Shown here: one piece after another, positions 39,657-52,953 of the stretch
Layout of the letters: each line of letters begins with the position of its first letter
How positions within the stretch are numbered: position 1 is the stretch's first letter
Source: Phylloscopus collybita
Lineage: Eukaryota; Chordata; Aves; Passeriformes; Phylloscopidae
Length of the DNA stretch: 64,000 nucleotides
Assembly (NCBI GenBank): GCA_027886175.1
Contig: JAJNNQ010000027.1
Coordinates: 9,872,001 to 9,936,000, forward strand
Direction of reading: 5' to 3'
Translations under genes and position numbers: made by a program
Notes under the pieces: model-generated
What the model saw: only the letters and a program-made list of their open reading frames with translations
What the model was told of the DNA's origin: nothing
Databases searched by the model: none

Positions 39657-42600
39657 TCAGGAACCGGGAGTGGCGACTTTGGTTTCCCATGCAAATGGGC
39701 CACCGTTCGTGTCTAATGCTATCTGCTTCCCACTGGGATTATGGCTACTAATATTACATACAAATGAGGATATCTCCCAGATGCAATATGCCACCAGTTG
39801 GAAGTTTGTCTCCTCCTGTAGTACCAGATGCCTCCTAGAAAATGACATCAGGAACTTGGAGTGGAGACTTTGGTTTCCCATGGAAAAGGACCACCGTTCC
39901 TCTCTAAATCTGTCTACCTGGCACTGTGGTTTTGACTGCTGAAGTTCCATACTAATGATATATCTCCCAGGTGCAATCTACCACCAGGTGGAAGTTGTCT
40001 GCCCTTGTAGTGCCAAAGGCCTCCGAGAAAAATATCCGGAACGTGGGGTGGAGACTTTGGTTTCCCGTAGAAATGGGCCACTGTTCGTGTCTGATGCTAT
40101 GTGCCTGCCACTGGGCTTCTTCCTACTAAAATTCCACTAAAATTCGATAGAAATGAGGATATCTCCCAGGTGCAATCTACAACCAGATGGAAGATTTTCT
40201 GCCCGTGTACTACCAAAGCCCTCCTAAGAAACTGACATCAGGAACCAGGGGTGGAGACTTTGTTTTCCCATGGAAAACGGCCAGCGTTCGTGTCTAATGC
40301 TGTCTACTTGCCACTGGGCTTCTGCCTACTTTAATTCCACTAGAATTCCATACAAATGAGGATATCTCCAAGATGCAATATGCCACCAGTCGGAAGTTTG
40401 TCTGTTCTTGTAGTGCAAAAGGCCTCCTAAAAACTGACATCAGGAACCTGGCCTGGAGACTTTGGTTTCCCTTGGAAAAGGCCACTATTCAGGTCTAATT
40501 CTGTGTGCCTGCCGCTGGGATTCGGCGGACTGAAATTCCTCTAAAATTCTATAAAATTGAGAATATCTCGCAGGTGCAATCTACTCCCGGTTTGAAGTTT
40601 CTCTGCACTTGTAGTGCCAAAGGGCTCCTATAAACTCACTTCTTAAACGTAGGATGTATAATTTAGTTTCCCGTGGAATAGGGCACTGTTCATGCCTAAT
40701 GCTGTGTGCCTGCCACTGGGCATATGCCTGCTAAAATTCCATACATATGAAGACATCTCCCAGGTGCAATCTACCACCAGATGGAAGTTTTTCTGCCCTT
40801 GTACTTCCAAACGCCTCTTACAAACTAACATCAGGAACGTGGGGTAGAGACTTCGGTTTCCCATGGAAAAGGGGCACCGTTTGTGTCTAATGCTGTCTGC
40901 CTGCCACTGGGGTTATGCCTGCTGAAATTCCTCAAAAATGAGGATATCTCCCACACGGAATCTACCCCCAGTTGGAAGTTTGTCTGCCCTCGTAGTGCCA
41001 AAGCCCTCCTACAAACTGACATCAGGCACGTGAGATGGAGACTTTGGTTTCTTAAGGAAATGGACCACCGTTCGTGTCTAATGCTGTCTGCCAGACACTG
41101 GGCTTATGCCTATTAAAATTCCACTAAAATTCTATACAAATGAGGATACCTCCCAGGTGAAATCTACCACGAAATGGAAGTTTGTCTGCCCCTGTAGAGC
41201 CAAAGGCTTCCTACAAATTGACATCAAGAACCTGGGGCGGACACTTTGGTTTCCCATGGAAAACGGCCACCGTTCGCGTCTAATGCTGTCTGCCTGCCGC
41301 TGGGCTTATGGCTATTAAAATTACATACAAATGAGGATATCTCCTAGATGCAATATGCCACCGATTGGAACTTTGTCTCCTCCTGTAGTGCCAGAGGCCT
41401 CCTAGAAAATGACATGAGGAACCTGGGGTGGAGACTTTGGTTTCCCATGGAAATGAGCCACTATTCATGTCTAATTCTGTCTACCTGCTGCTGGGATTCT
41501 GTCTACTAAAATTCCACTAAAATTCCATACAAATGAGAATATCTCCCAGGTGCAATCTAACACCAGATGGAAGATTCTCTGCCCTTGTGTTTCCAAAGGC
41601 CTCCTACAAACTGCCATCAGGAACCTGGGGTGGAGACTTTGCTTTCCCATGGAAAAGGACCACCGTTTCTGTCTAATGCTGTCTGCCTGGCACTGTGGTT
41701 ATGACTGCTGAAGTTCCATACAAATGCGGATATCTCCCAGGTGTAATCTACCACCGGGTGGAAGTTTGTCTGCCCCCGTAGTGCCAAAGGCCTCCTAAAA
41801 ACTGACATCAGGAACGGGGGGTGGAGACTTTTGTTTCCCAAAGAAATGGGCCACCGTTCGTGTCTAATGCTGTTTGCCAGACACTGGGCTTATGCCTACT
41901 AAAATTCCACTAAAATTCTATACAAATGAGGATATCTCCCAGGTGCAATCTACCACCAGTTTGAAGTTTGCCTGCCCTTGTAGTTCCAAAGGCCTCCTAC
42001 AAACTGACATCAGGAACGTGAGGTGGAGACTTTGGTTTCCCATGGAAAAGGTCCATTGTTCGTGTCTAATGCTGTCTGCCTGCCACTGGGCTTCTGCCGG
42101 CTGAAATTCCATACAAATGAGGGTATCTCCTCAATTCAATCAACAACCAGACGGAACTTTGTCTGCCCTTGTAGTGCCAAAGGCCTCCTACAAACTGACA
42201 CCAGGAACCCGGAGTGGAGACTTTGGTTTCCCATGGAAATGGGCCAGCGTTCGTGTCTAATGATGTGTGCCTGCCACTAGGCTTCTGCCTATTAAAATTC
42301 CACTAAAATTCCATACAAATGAGGATGTCTCCCAGGTGCAATCTACCACCAGATGGAAGTTTGTCTGCCCCTGTAGAGCCAAAGGCTTCCTACAAATTGA
42401 CATCAAGAACCTGAGGCGGAGACTTTGGTTTCCCATGGAAAAGGGCCACTGTTCGCGTCTAATGCTGTCTTCCTGCCACTGGGCTTATGGCTATTAAAAT
42501 TACATACAAATGAGGATATCTCCTAGATGCAATATGCCACCAATTGGAATTTGTCTCCTCCTGTAGTGCCAGAGGCCTCCTAGAAAATGACATGAGGAAC

Positions 42601-42984
42601 CTGGCCTGGAGACTTTGGTTTCCCATGGAAATGAGCCACTATTCATGTCTAATTCTGTGTGCCTGCCGCTGGGATTCGGCGGACTGAAATTCCTCTAAAA
42701 TTCTATAAAATTGAGATTATCTCGCAGGTGCAATCTACTCCCGGTTTGAAGTTTCTCTGCCCTTGTAATGCCAAAGGGCTCCTATAAACTCACTTCTTAA
42801 ACGTAGGATGTATAATTTGGTTTCCCGTGGAATAGGGCACTGTTCATGCCTAATGCTGAGTGCCTGCCACTGGGCATATGCCTGCTAAAATTCCATACAA
42901 ATGAGGATATCTCGCAGATGCAATTTACCACCAGATGGAAGTTTGCCTGCCCTTGTAGTGGCAAAGGCCTCCTAAAAACTGACA
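39657..42984 (-). repeat. HOR copy C, 3,328 bp (17 monomers)
   Basis: Same length as B but with a different two-monomer deletion: here the AGGAACGTGAGGTGG monomer is followed by the CCAGGAACCCGGAGTGG monomer, and the CATCCGGAACG one is missing. Otherwise almost base-for-base the same as B over 3.3 kb. Confidence 0.9.
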
Positions 42985-45900
42985 TCAGGAACCGGGAGTG
43001 GCGACTTTGGTTTCCCATGCAAATGGGCCACCGTTCGTGTCTAATGCTATCTGCTTCCCACTGGGATTATGGCTACTAATATTACATACAAATGAGGATA
43101 TCTCCCAGATGCAATATGCCACCAGTTGGAAGTTTGTCTCCTCCTGTAGTACCAGATGCCTCCTAGAAAATGACATCAGGAACTTGGGGTGGAGACTTTG
43201 GTTTCCCATGGAAAAGGACCACCGTTCCTCTCTAAATCTGTCTACCTGGCACTGTGGTTTTGACTGCTGAAGTTCCATACTAATGATATATCTCCCAGGT
43301 GCAATCTACCACCAGGTGGAAGTTGTCTGCCCTTGTAGTGCCAAAGGCCTCCGAGAAACGTATATCCGGAACATGGGGTGGAGACTTTGGTTTCCCGTAG
43401 AAATGGGCCACTGTTCGTGTCTGATGCTATGTGCCTGCCACTGGGCTTCTTCCTACTAAAATTCCACTAAAATTCGATAGAAATGAGGATATCTCCCAGG
43501 TGCAATCTACAACCAGATGGAAGATTTTCTGCCCGTGTACTACCAAAGCCCTCCTAAGAAACTGACATCAGGAACCAGGGGTGGAGACTTTGTTTTCCCG
43601 TGGAAAACGGCCAGCGTTCGTGTCTAATGCTGTCTACTTGCCACTGGGCTTCTGCCTACTTTAATTCCACTAGAATTCCATACAAATGAGGATATCTCCA
43701 AGATGCAATATGCCACCAGTCGGAAGTTTGTCTGTTCTTGTAGTGCAAAAGGCTTCCTAAAAACTGACATCAGGAACCTGGCCTGGAGACTTTGGTTTCC
43801 CTTGGAAAAGGCCACTATTCAGGTCTAATTCTGTGTGCCTGCCGCTGGGATTCGGCGGACTGAAATTCCTCTAAAATTCTATAAAATTGAGAATATCTCG
43901 CAGGTGCAATCTACTCCCGGTTTGAAGTTTCTCTGCACTTGTAGTGCCAAAGGGCTCCTATAAACTCACTTCTTAAACGTAGGATGTATAATTTAGTTTC
44001 CCGTGGAATAGGGCACTGTTCATGCCTAATGCTGTGTGCCTGCCACTGGGCATATGCCTGCTAAAATTCCATACATATGAAGACATCTCCCAGGTGCAAT
44101 CTACCACCAGATGGAAGTTTTTCTGCCCTTGTACTTCCAAACGCCTCTTACAAACTAACATCAGGAACGTGGGGTAGAGACTTCGGTTTCCCATGGAAAA
44201 GGGGCACCGTTTGTGTCTAATGCTGTCTGCCTGCCACTGGGGTTATGCCTGCTGAAATTCCTCAAAAATGAGGATATCTCCCACACGGAATCTACCCCCA
44301 GTTGGAAGTTTGTCTGCCCTCGTAGTGCCAAAGCCCTCCTACAAACTGACATCAGGCACGTGAGATGGAGACTTTGGTTTCTTAAGGAAATGGACCACCG
44401 TTCGTGTCTAATGCTGTCTGCCAGACACTGGGCTTATGCCTATTAAAATTCCACTAAAATTCTATACAAATGAGGATACCTCCCAGGTGAAATCTACCAC
44501 GAAATGGAAGTTTGTCTGCCCCTGTAGAGCCAAAGGCTTCCTACAAATTGACATCAAGAACCTGAGGCGGAGACTTTGGTTTCCCATGGAAAACGGCCAC
44601 CGTTCGCGTCTAATGCTGTCGGCCTGCCGCTGGGCTTATGGCTATTAAAATTACATACAAATGAGGATATCTCCTAGATGCAATATGCCACCGATTGGAA
44701 CTTTGTCTCCTCCTGTAGTGCCAGAGGCCTCCTAGAAAATGACATGAGGAACCTGGGGTGGAGACTTTGGTTTCCCATGGAAATGAGCCACTATTCATGT
44801 CTAATTCTGTCTACCTGCTGCTGGGATTCTGTCTACTAAAATTCCACTAAAATTCCATACAAATGAGAATATCTCCCAGGTGCAATCTAACACCAGATGG
44901 AAGATTCTCTGCCCTTGTGTTTCCAAAGGCCTCCTACAAACTGCCATCAGGAACCTGGGGTGGAGACTTTGCTTTCCCATGGAAAAGGACCACCGTTCCT
45001 GTCTAATGCTGTCTGCCTGGCACTGTGGTTATGACTGCTGAAGTTCCATACAAATGCGGATATCTCCCAGGTGTAATCTACCACCGGGTGGAAGTTTGTC
45101 TGCCCCCGTAGTGCCAAAGGCCTCCTAAAAACTGACATCAGGAACAGGGGGTGGAGACTTTTGTTTCCCAAAGAAATGGGCCACCGTTCGTGTCTAATGC
45201 TGTTTGCCAGACACTGGGCTTATGCCTACTAAAATTCCACTAAAATTCTATACAAATGAGGATATCTCCCAGGTGCAATCTACCACCAGTTTGAAGTTTG
45301 CCTGCCCTTGTAGTTCCAAAGGCCTCCTACAAACTGACATCAGGAACGTGAGGTGGAGACTTTGGTTTCCCATGGAAAAGGTCCATTGTTCGTGTCTAAT
45401 GCTGTCTGCCTGCCACTGGGCTTCTGTCTGCTGAAATTCCATACAAATGAGGGTATCTCCTCAATTCAATCAACCACCAGACGGAACTTTGTCTGCCCTT
45501 GTAGTGCCAAAGGCCTCCTACAAACTGACACCAGGAACCCGGAGTGGAGACTTTGGTTTCCCATGGAAATGGGCCAGCGTTCGTGTCTAATGATGTGTGC
45601 CTGCCACTAGGCTTCTGCCTATTAAAATTCCACTAAAATTCCATACAAATGAGGATGTCTCCCAGGTGCAATCTACCACCAGATGGAAGTTTGTCTGCCC
45701 CTGTAGAGCCAAAGGCCTCCTACAAACTGACATCAGGAACGTGAGGTGGAGACTTTGGTTTCCTATGGAAAAGGTCCATTGTTCATGTCTAATGCTGTCT
45801 GCGTTCCACTGGGCTTCTACCTGATGAAATTCCATACAAATGAGGATATCTCCTCGATGCAATCAACCACCAGATGGAACTTTGTCTGCCCTTGTAGTGC

Positions 45901-46630
45901 CAAAGGCCTCCTACAAACTGACATCCGGAACGTGGGATGGAGACTTTGGTTTCCCAAGGAAATGGGCCACCGTTCGTGTCTAATGATGTGTGCCTGCAAC
46001 TAGGCTTCTGCCTATTAAAATTCCACTAAAATACCATACAAATGAGGATGTCTCCCAGGTGCAATCTACCACCAGATGGAAGTTTGTCTGCCCCTGTAGA
46101 GCCAAAGGCTTCCTACAAATTGACATCAAGAACCTGAGGCGGAGACTTTGGTTTCCCATGGAAAAGGGCCACTGTTCGCGTCTAATGCTGTCTTCCTGCC
46201 ACTGGGCTTATGGCTATTAAAATTACATACAAATGAGGATATCTCCTAGATGCAATATGCCACCAATTGGAATTTGTCTCCTCCTGTAGTGCCAGAGGCC
46301 TCCTAGAAAATGACATGAGGAACCTGGAGTGGAGACTTTGGTTTCCCATGGAAATGAGCCACTATTCATGTCTAATTCTGTGTGCCTGCCGCTGGGATTC
46401 GGCGGACTGAAATTCCTCTAAAATTCTATAAAATTGAGATTATCTCGCAGGTGCAATCTACTCCCGGTTTGAAGTTTCTCTGCCCTTGTAGTGCCAAAGG
46501 GCTCCTATAAACTCACTTCTTAAACGTAGGATGTATAATTTGGTTTCCCGTGGAATAGGGCACTGTTCCTGCCTAATGCTGAGTGCCTGCCACTGGGCAT
46601 ATGCCTGCTAAAATTCCATACAAATGAGGA
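42985..46630 (-). repeat. HOR copy D, 3,646 bp, truncated 19-monomer form
   Basis: Contains the two extra monomers seen in A and E and the longer marker GAGAAACGTATATCCGG (about 43352). It shares GTTCCTGCC (46567) with A against GTTCATGCC in B, C and E. It leaves the HOR at about 46630, within CAAATGAGGATACCTCCCTG, and joins the segment 46631-48257. Confidence 0.88.
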
Positions 46631-48257
46631 TACCTCCCTGTTTCAATCTACCACCAGATGGAAAATTCCTCTGCCCTTGTAGTGCCAAAAGCCTCGTATA
46701 AAATGACATCTTAAACGTAGGGTGGACACTTAGGTTTCCCATGGAAAAGGGCCACCGTTCGTGTCTAATGCTGTCTGCCTGCAACTGGGCATATGCCTGC
46801 TGAAATTCCATACAACAGAGGATATCTCCCAGGTGGAATCAACCAGCAGATGGAATTTTGTCTGCCCTTGTAGTGCCAAAGGCCTCGTAGTAACTGATAT
46901 AAAGAACGTGAGGTGGAGACGTTGATTTCCCATGGAAAAGGGCAAACGTTTGTGTCTAATGCTCGCTATGTGCCGCTGGGATTCTGCTCACAAGACTTCC
47001 ACTTAAATTCCATGCAAATGAGGATATCTCGCAGTTGCATTCTCCCAAGAGATGGACGTTTGTGTGCCCTTGTAGTTCCAAAGGCCTCCTACAAACTGAT
47101 ATAAGGAACGTGAGGCGGAGACTTTGGTGTCCCATTGAAAAGGGCCACCGTTAGTGTCTAATGCAGTCTACCTGGAACTAGGCTCATGTCTGCTGAAATT
47201 CCACAAAAATGAGGATATCTCCCAGATGGAATCTACCACCAGATGGAAGTTTATCTTCCTTTGTAGTGCCAAAGGCATCCTACAAACTGACATCAGGAAC
47301 GTGAGATGGAGACTTTGGTTTCCCATGGAAAAGGGCCACCGTTCTTGTCTAATGCTATCTGGTGACTTTTCGGATTCTGCCGACTAAAATTCCACTAAAA
47401 TTCCATTCAAATGAGGATATCTCCCTGGTGCAATCTACCACCAGATTAATTTTCCTTTGCCTTTGTAGTGCCTAAGGCCTCTTACAAACTGACATCAGGA
47501 ACGTGAGGTGGAGACTTTGGTTGCCCATGGAAAAATGCCACCGTTTTTGTCTAATGCTGTCTGCCGGCCACTGGGCTTATGCCGTCTTAAATTCCATACA
47601 AATGGGGATATCTCCCAGATAGAATCCACCACCACTTGGAAGTTTGTCTACCCTTGCAGTGTTAAGGCCTCCAACACACAGACATCAGGAACCTGGAGTG
47701 AAGACTTTGGTTTCCCATGGAAAGGGGCCACTGTTCGTGTCTAATGCAGTCTACCTGCCACTGTGGTTCTGCCTTCTAAAATTGCACAGAAATGAGGATA
47801 TCTCCCAGGAACAATCTACTACCAGATGGAAGTTTGTCTTCCCGTGTAATTCCAAAGGCCTCCTACAAACTGACATCAGGAACGTGAGGTGGAGACTTTG
47901 GTTTCCAATGGAAAAGTTCCAGTGTTCGTGTCTAATGCTGTCTGCCTGCCACTGAGCTTCTCTCTGTTGAAATTCCATAGAAATGAGGATATCTCCTCGA
48001 TGCAATCAACCACCAGACGGAACTTTGTCTGCCTTTGTAGTGCCAAAGGCCTCTTTCAAACTGACATCAGGAACCTGGGGTTGAGACTTTGGTTTCCCAT
48101 GGAAATGGACCAGCGTTCGTGTCTAATTCTGTCTGCCTGCCAGTGGGCGTATGGCTACTAAAATTACATACAAATGAGGATGTCTCCCAGGTGCCATCTA
48201 CCACCAGATGGAAGTTTGTCTGCCCCTGTAGAGCCAAAGGCTTCCTACAAATTGACA
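46631..48257 (-). repeat. Older satellite segment inside the HOR block, inverted match to about 27.2-28.5 kb
   Basis: 46631-47410 is the inverted counterpart of left-arm satellite near 27.76-28.5 kb; 46.62-46.81 kb also resembles 2.14-2.33 kb inverted. Shared rare text includes the ATACAACAGAGGATATC / GATATCCTCTGTTGTAT pair and a GACTTTTCGGATTCTGCCGA piece matching 27.79 kb. From 47410 on it is also a direct repeat of 31760 onward. Seen as a boundary piece between HOR copies D and E. Confidence 0.8.
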
Positions 48258-51194
48258 TCAGGAACCTGAGGCGGACACTTTGGTTTCCCATGGAAAAGGG
48301 CCACCGTTCGTGTCTAATGCTATCTGCTTCCCACTGGGATTATGGCTACTAATATTACATACAAATGAGGATATCTCCCAGATGCAATATGCCACCAGTT
48401 GGAAGTTTGTCTCCTCCTGTAGTACCAGATGCCTCCTAGAAAATGACATCAGGAACTTGGAGTGGAGACTTTGGTTTCCCATGGAAAAGGACCACCGTTC
48501 CTCTCTAAATCTGTCTACCTGGCACTGTGGTTTTGACTGCTGAAGTTCCATACTAATGATATATCTCCCAGGTGCAATCTACCACCAGGTGGAAGTTGTC
48601 TGCCCTTGTAGTGCCAAAGGCCTCCGAGAAACGTATATCCGGAACGTGGGGTGGAGACTTTGGTTTCCCGTAGAAATGGGCCACTGTTCGTGTCTGATGC
48701 TATGTGCCTGCCACTGGGCTTCTTCCTACTAAAATTCCACTAAAATTCGATAGAAATGAGGATATCTCCCAGGTGCAATCTACAACCAGATGGAAGATTT
48801 TCTGCCCGTGTACTACCAAAGCCCTCCTAAGAAACTGACATCAGGAACCAGGGGTGGAGACTTTGTTTTCCCATGGAAAACGGCCAGCGTTCGTGTCTAA
48901 TGCTGTCTACTTGCCTCTGGGCTTCTGCCTACTTTAATTCCACTAGAATTCCATACAAATGAGGATATCTCCAAGATGCAATATGCCACCAGTCGGAAGT
49001 TTGTCTGTTCTTGTAGTGCAAAAGGCCTCCTAAAAACTGACATCAGGAACCTGGCCTGGAGACTTTGGTTTCCCTTGGAAAAGGCCACTATTCAGGTCTA
49101 ATTCTGTGTGCCTGCCGCTGGGATTCGGCGGACTGAAATTCCTCTAAAATTCTATAAAATTGAGAATATCTCGCAGGTGCAATCTACTCCCGGTTTGAAG
49201 TTTCTCTGCACTTGTAGTGCCAAAGGGCTCCTATAAACTCACTTCTTAAACGTAGGATGTATAATTTAGTTTCCCGTGGAATAGGGCACTGTTCATGCCT
49301 AATGCTGTGTGCCTGCCACTGGGCATATGCCTGCTAAAATTCCATACATATGAAGACATCTCCCAGGTGCAATCTACCACCAGATGGAAGTTTTTCTGCC
49401 CTTGTACTTCCAAACGCCTCTTACAAACTAACATCAGGAACGTGGGGTAGAGACTTCGGTTTCCCATGGAAAAGGGGCACCGTTTGTGTCTAATGCTGTC
49501 TGCCTGCCACTGGGGTTATGCCTGCTGAAATTCCTCAAAAATGAGGATATCTCCCACACGGAATCTACCCCCAGTTGGAAGTTTGTCTGCCCCCGTAGTG
49601 CCAAAGGCCTCCTAAAAACTGACATCAGGAACGGGGGGTGGAGACTTTTGTTTCCCAAAGAAATGGGCCACCGTTCGTGTCTAATGCTGTTTGCCAGACA
49701 CTGGGCTTATGCCTACTAAAATTCCACTAAAATTCTATACAAATGAGGATATCTCCCAGGTGCAATCTACCACCAGTTTGAAGTTTGCCTGCCCTTGTAG
49801 TTCCAAAGGCCTCCTACAAACTGACATCAGGAACGTGAGGTGGAGACTTTGGTTTCCCATGGAAAAGGTCCATTGTTCGTGTCTAATGCTGTCTGCCTGC
49901 CACTGGGCTTCTGTCTGCTGAAATTCCATACAAATGAGGGTATCTCCTCAATTCAATCAACCACCAGACGGAACTTTGTCTGCCCTTGTAGTGCCAAAGG
50001 CCTCCTACAAACTGACACCAGGAACCCGGAGTGGAGACTTTGGTTTCCCATGGAAATGGGCCAGCGTTCGTGTCTAATGATGTGTGCCTGCCACTAGGCT
50101 TCTGCCTATTAAAATTCCACTAAAATTCCATACAAATGAGGATGTCTCCCAGGTGCAATCTACCACCAGATGGAAGTTTGTCTGCCCCTGTAGAGCCAAA
50201 GGCCTCCCACAAACTGACATCAGGAACGTGAGGTGGAGACTTTGGTTTCCTATGGAAAAGGTCCATTGTTCATGTCTAATGCTGTCTGCGTTCCACTGGG
50301 CTTCTACCTGATGAAATTCCATACAAATGAGGATATCTCTTCGATGCAATCAACCACCAGATGGAACTTTGTCTGCCCTTGTAGTGCCAAAGGCCTCCTA
50401 CAAACTGACATCCGGAACGTGGGATGGAGACTTTGGTTTCCCAAGGAAATGGGCCACCGTTCGTGTCTAATGATGTGTGCCTGCAACTAGGCTTCTGCCT
50501 ATTAAAATTCCACTAAAATACCATACAAATGAGGATGTCTCCCAGGTGCAATCTACCACCAGATGGAAGTTTGTCTGCCCCTGTAGAGCCAAAGGCTTCC
50601 TACAAATTGACATCAAGAACCTGAGGCGGAGACTTTGGTTTCCCATGGAAAAGGGCCACTGTTCGCGTCTAATGCTGTCTTCCTGCCACTGGGCTTATGG
50701 CTATTAAAATTACATACAAATGAGGATATCTCCTAGATGCAATATGCCACCAATTGGAATTTGTCTCCTCCTGTAGTGCCAGAGGCCTCCTAGAAAATGA
50801 CATGAGGAACCTGGAGTGGAGACTTTGGTTTCCCATGGAAATGAGCCACTATTCATGTCTAATTCTGTGTGCCTGCCGCTGGGATTCGGCGGACTGAAAT
50901 TCCTCTAAAATTCTATAAAATTGAGATTATCTCGCAGGTGCAATCTACTCCCGGTTTGAAGTTTCTCTGCCCTTGTAGTGCCAAAGGGCTCCTATAAACT
51001 CACTTCTTAAACGTAGGATGTATAATTTGGTTTCCCGTGGAATAGGGCACTGTTCATGCCTAATGCTGAGTGCCTGCCACTGGGCATATGCCTGCTAAAA
51101 TTCCATACAAATGAGGATATCTCGCAGATGCAATTTACCACCAGATGGAAGTTTGCCTGCCCTTGTAGTGGCAAAGGCCTCCTAAAAACTGACA
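48258..51194 (-). repeat. HOR copy E, 2,937 bp (15 monomers)
   Basis: Equal to the 19-monomer form minus four monomers. The deletion fuses the monomer of 33.9 kb type to that of 34.7 kb type within GTTGGAAGTTTGTCTGCCCC (about 49575-49595), in phase. Carries the longer marker GAGAAACGTATATCCGG (48628). Confidence 0.88.
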
Positions 51195-52953
51195 TCAGGA
51201 ACCGGGAGTGGCGACTTTGGTTTCCCATGCAAATGGGCCACCGTTCGTGTCTAATGCTATCTGCTTCCCACTGGGATTATGGCTACTAATATTACATACA
51301 AATGAGGATATCTCCCAGATGCAATATGCCACCAGTTGGAAGTTTGTCTCCTCCTGTAGTACCAGATGCCTCCTAGAAAATGACATCAGGAACTTGGGGT
51401 GGAGACTTTGGTTTCCCATGGAAAAGGACCACCGTTCCTCTCTAAATCTGTCTACCTGGCACTGTGGTTTTGACTGCTGAAGTTCCATACTAATGATATA
51501 TCTCCCAGGTGCAATCTACCACCAGGTGGAAGTTGTCTGCCCTTGTAGTGCCAAAGGCCTCCGAGAAACGTATATCCGGAACGTGGGGTGGAGACTTTGG
51601 TTTCCCGTAGAAATGGGCCACTGTTCGTGTCTGATGCTATGTGCCTGCCACTGGCCTTCTTCCTACTAAAATTCCACTAAAATTCGATAGAAATGAGGAT
51701 ATCTCCCAGGTGCAATCTACAACCAGATGGAAGATTTTCTGCCCGTGTACTACCAAAGCCCTCCTAAGAAACTGACATCAGGAACCAGGGGTGGAGACTT
51801 TGTTTCCCAAAGAAATGGGCCACCGTTCGTGTCTAATGCTGTTTGCCAGACACTGGGCTTATGCCTACTAAAATTCCACTAAAATTCTATACAAATGAGG
51901 ATATCTCCCAGGTGCAATCTACCACCCGTTTGAAGTTTGCCTGCCCTTGTAGTTCCAAAGGCCTCCTACAAACTGACATCAGGAACGTGAGGTGGAGACT
52001 TTGGTTTCCCATGGAAAAGGTCCATTGTTCGTGTCTAATGCTGTCTGCCTGCCACTGGGCTTCTGTCTGCTGAAATTCCATACAAATGAGGGTATCTCCT
52101 CAATTCAATCAACCACCAGACGGAACTTTGTCTGCCCTTGTAGTGCCAAAGGCCTCCTACAAACTGACATCCGGAACGTGGGATGGAGACTTTGGTTTCC
52201 CAAGGAAATGGGCCACCGTTCGTGTCTAATGATGTGTGCCTGCAACTAGGCTTCTGCCTATTAAAATTCCACTAAAATACCATACAAATGAGGATGTCTC
52301 CCAGGTGCAATCTACCACCAGATGGAAGTTTGTCTGCCCCTGTAGAGCCAAAGGCTTCCTACAAATTGACATCAAGAACCTGAGGCGGAGACTTTGGTTT
52401 CCCATGGAAAAGGGCCACTGTTCGCGTCTAATGCTGTCTTCCTGCCACTGGGCTTATGGCTATTAAAATTACATACAAATGAGGATATCTCCTAGATGCA
52501 ATATGCCACCAATTGGAATTTGTCTCCTCCTGTAGTGCCAGAGGCCTCCTAGAAAATGACATGAGGAACCTGGAGTGGAGACTTTGGTTTCCCATGGAAA
52601 TGAGCCACTATTCATGTCTAATTCTGTGTGCCTGCCGCTGGGATTCGGCGGACTGAAATTCCTCTAAAATTCTATAAAATTGAGATTATCTCGCAGGTGC
52701 AATCTACTCCCGGTTTGAAGTTTCTCTGCCCTTGTAGTGCCAAAGGGCTCCTATAAACTCACTTCTTAAACGTGGGATGTATAATTTGGTTTCCCGTGGA
52801 ATAGGGCACTGTTCATGCCTAATGCTGAGTGCCTGCCACTGGGCATATGCCTGCTAAAATTCCATACAAATGAGGATATCTCGCAGATGCAATTTACCAC
52901 CAGATGGAAGTTTGCCTGCCCTTGTAGTGGCAAAGGCCTCCTAAAAACTGACA
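51195..52953 (-). repeat. HOR copy F, 1,759 bp (9 monomers)
   Basis: Equal to the 17-monomer form minus eight monomers. The fusion is at about 51797-51807, where GGTGGAGACTTTGTTTCCCA joins the 33.2 kb type to the 34.8 kb type. It also lacks the same two monomers as copy B. The next unit starts at 52954 but survives only to about 53027. Confidence 0.87.
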
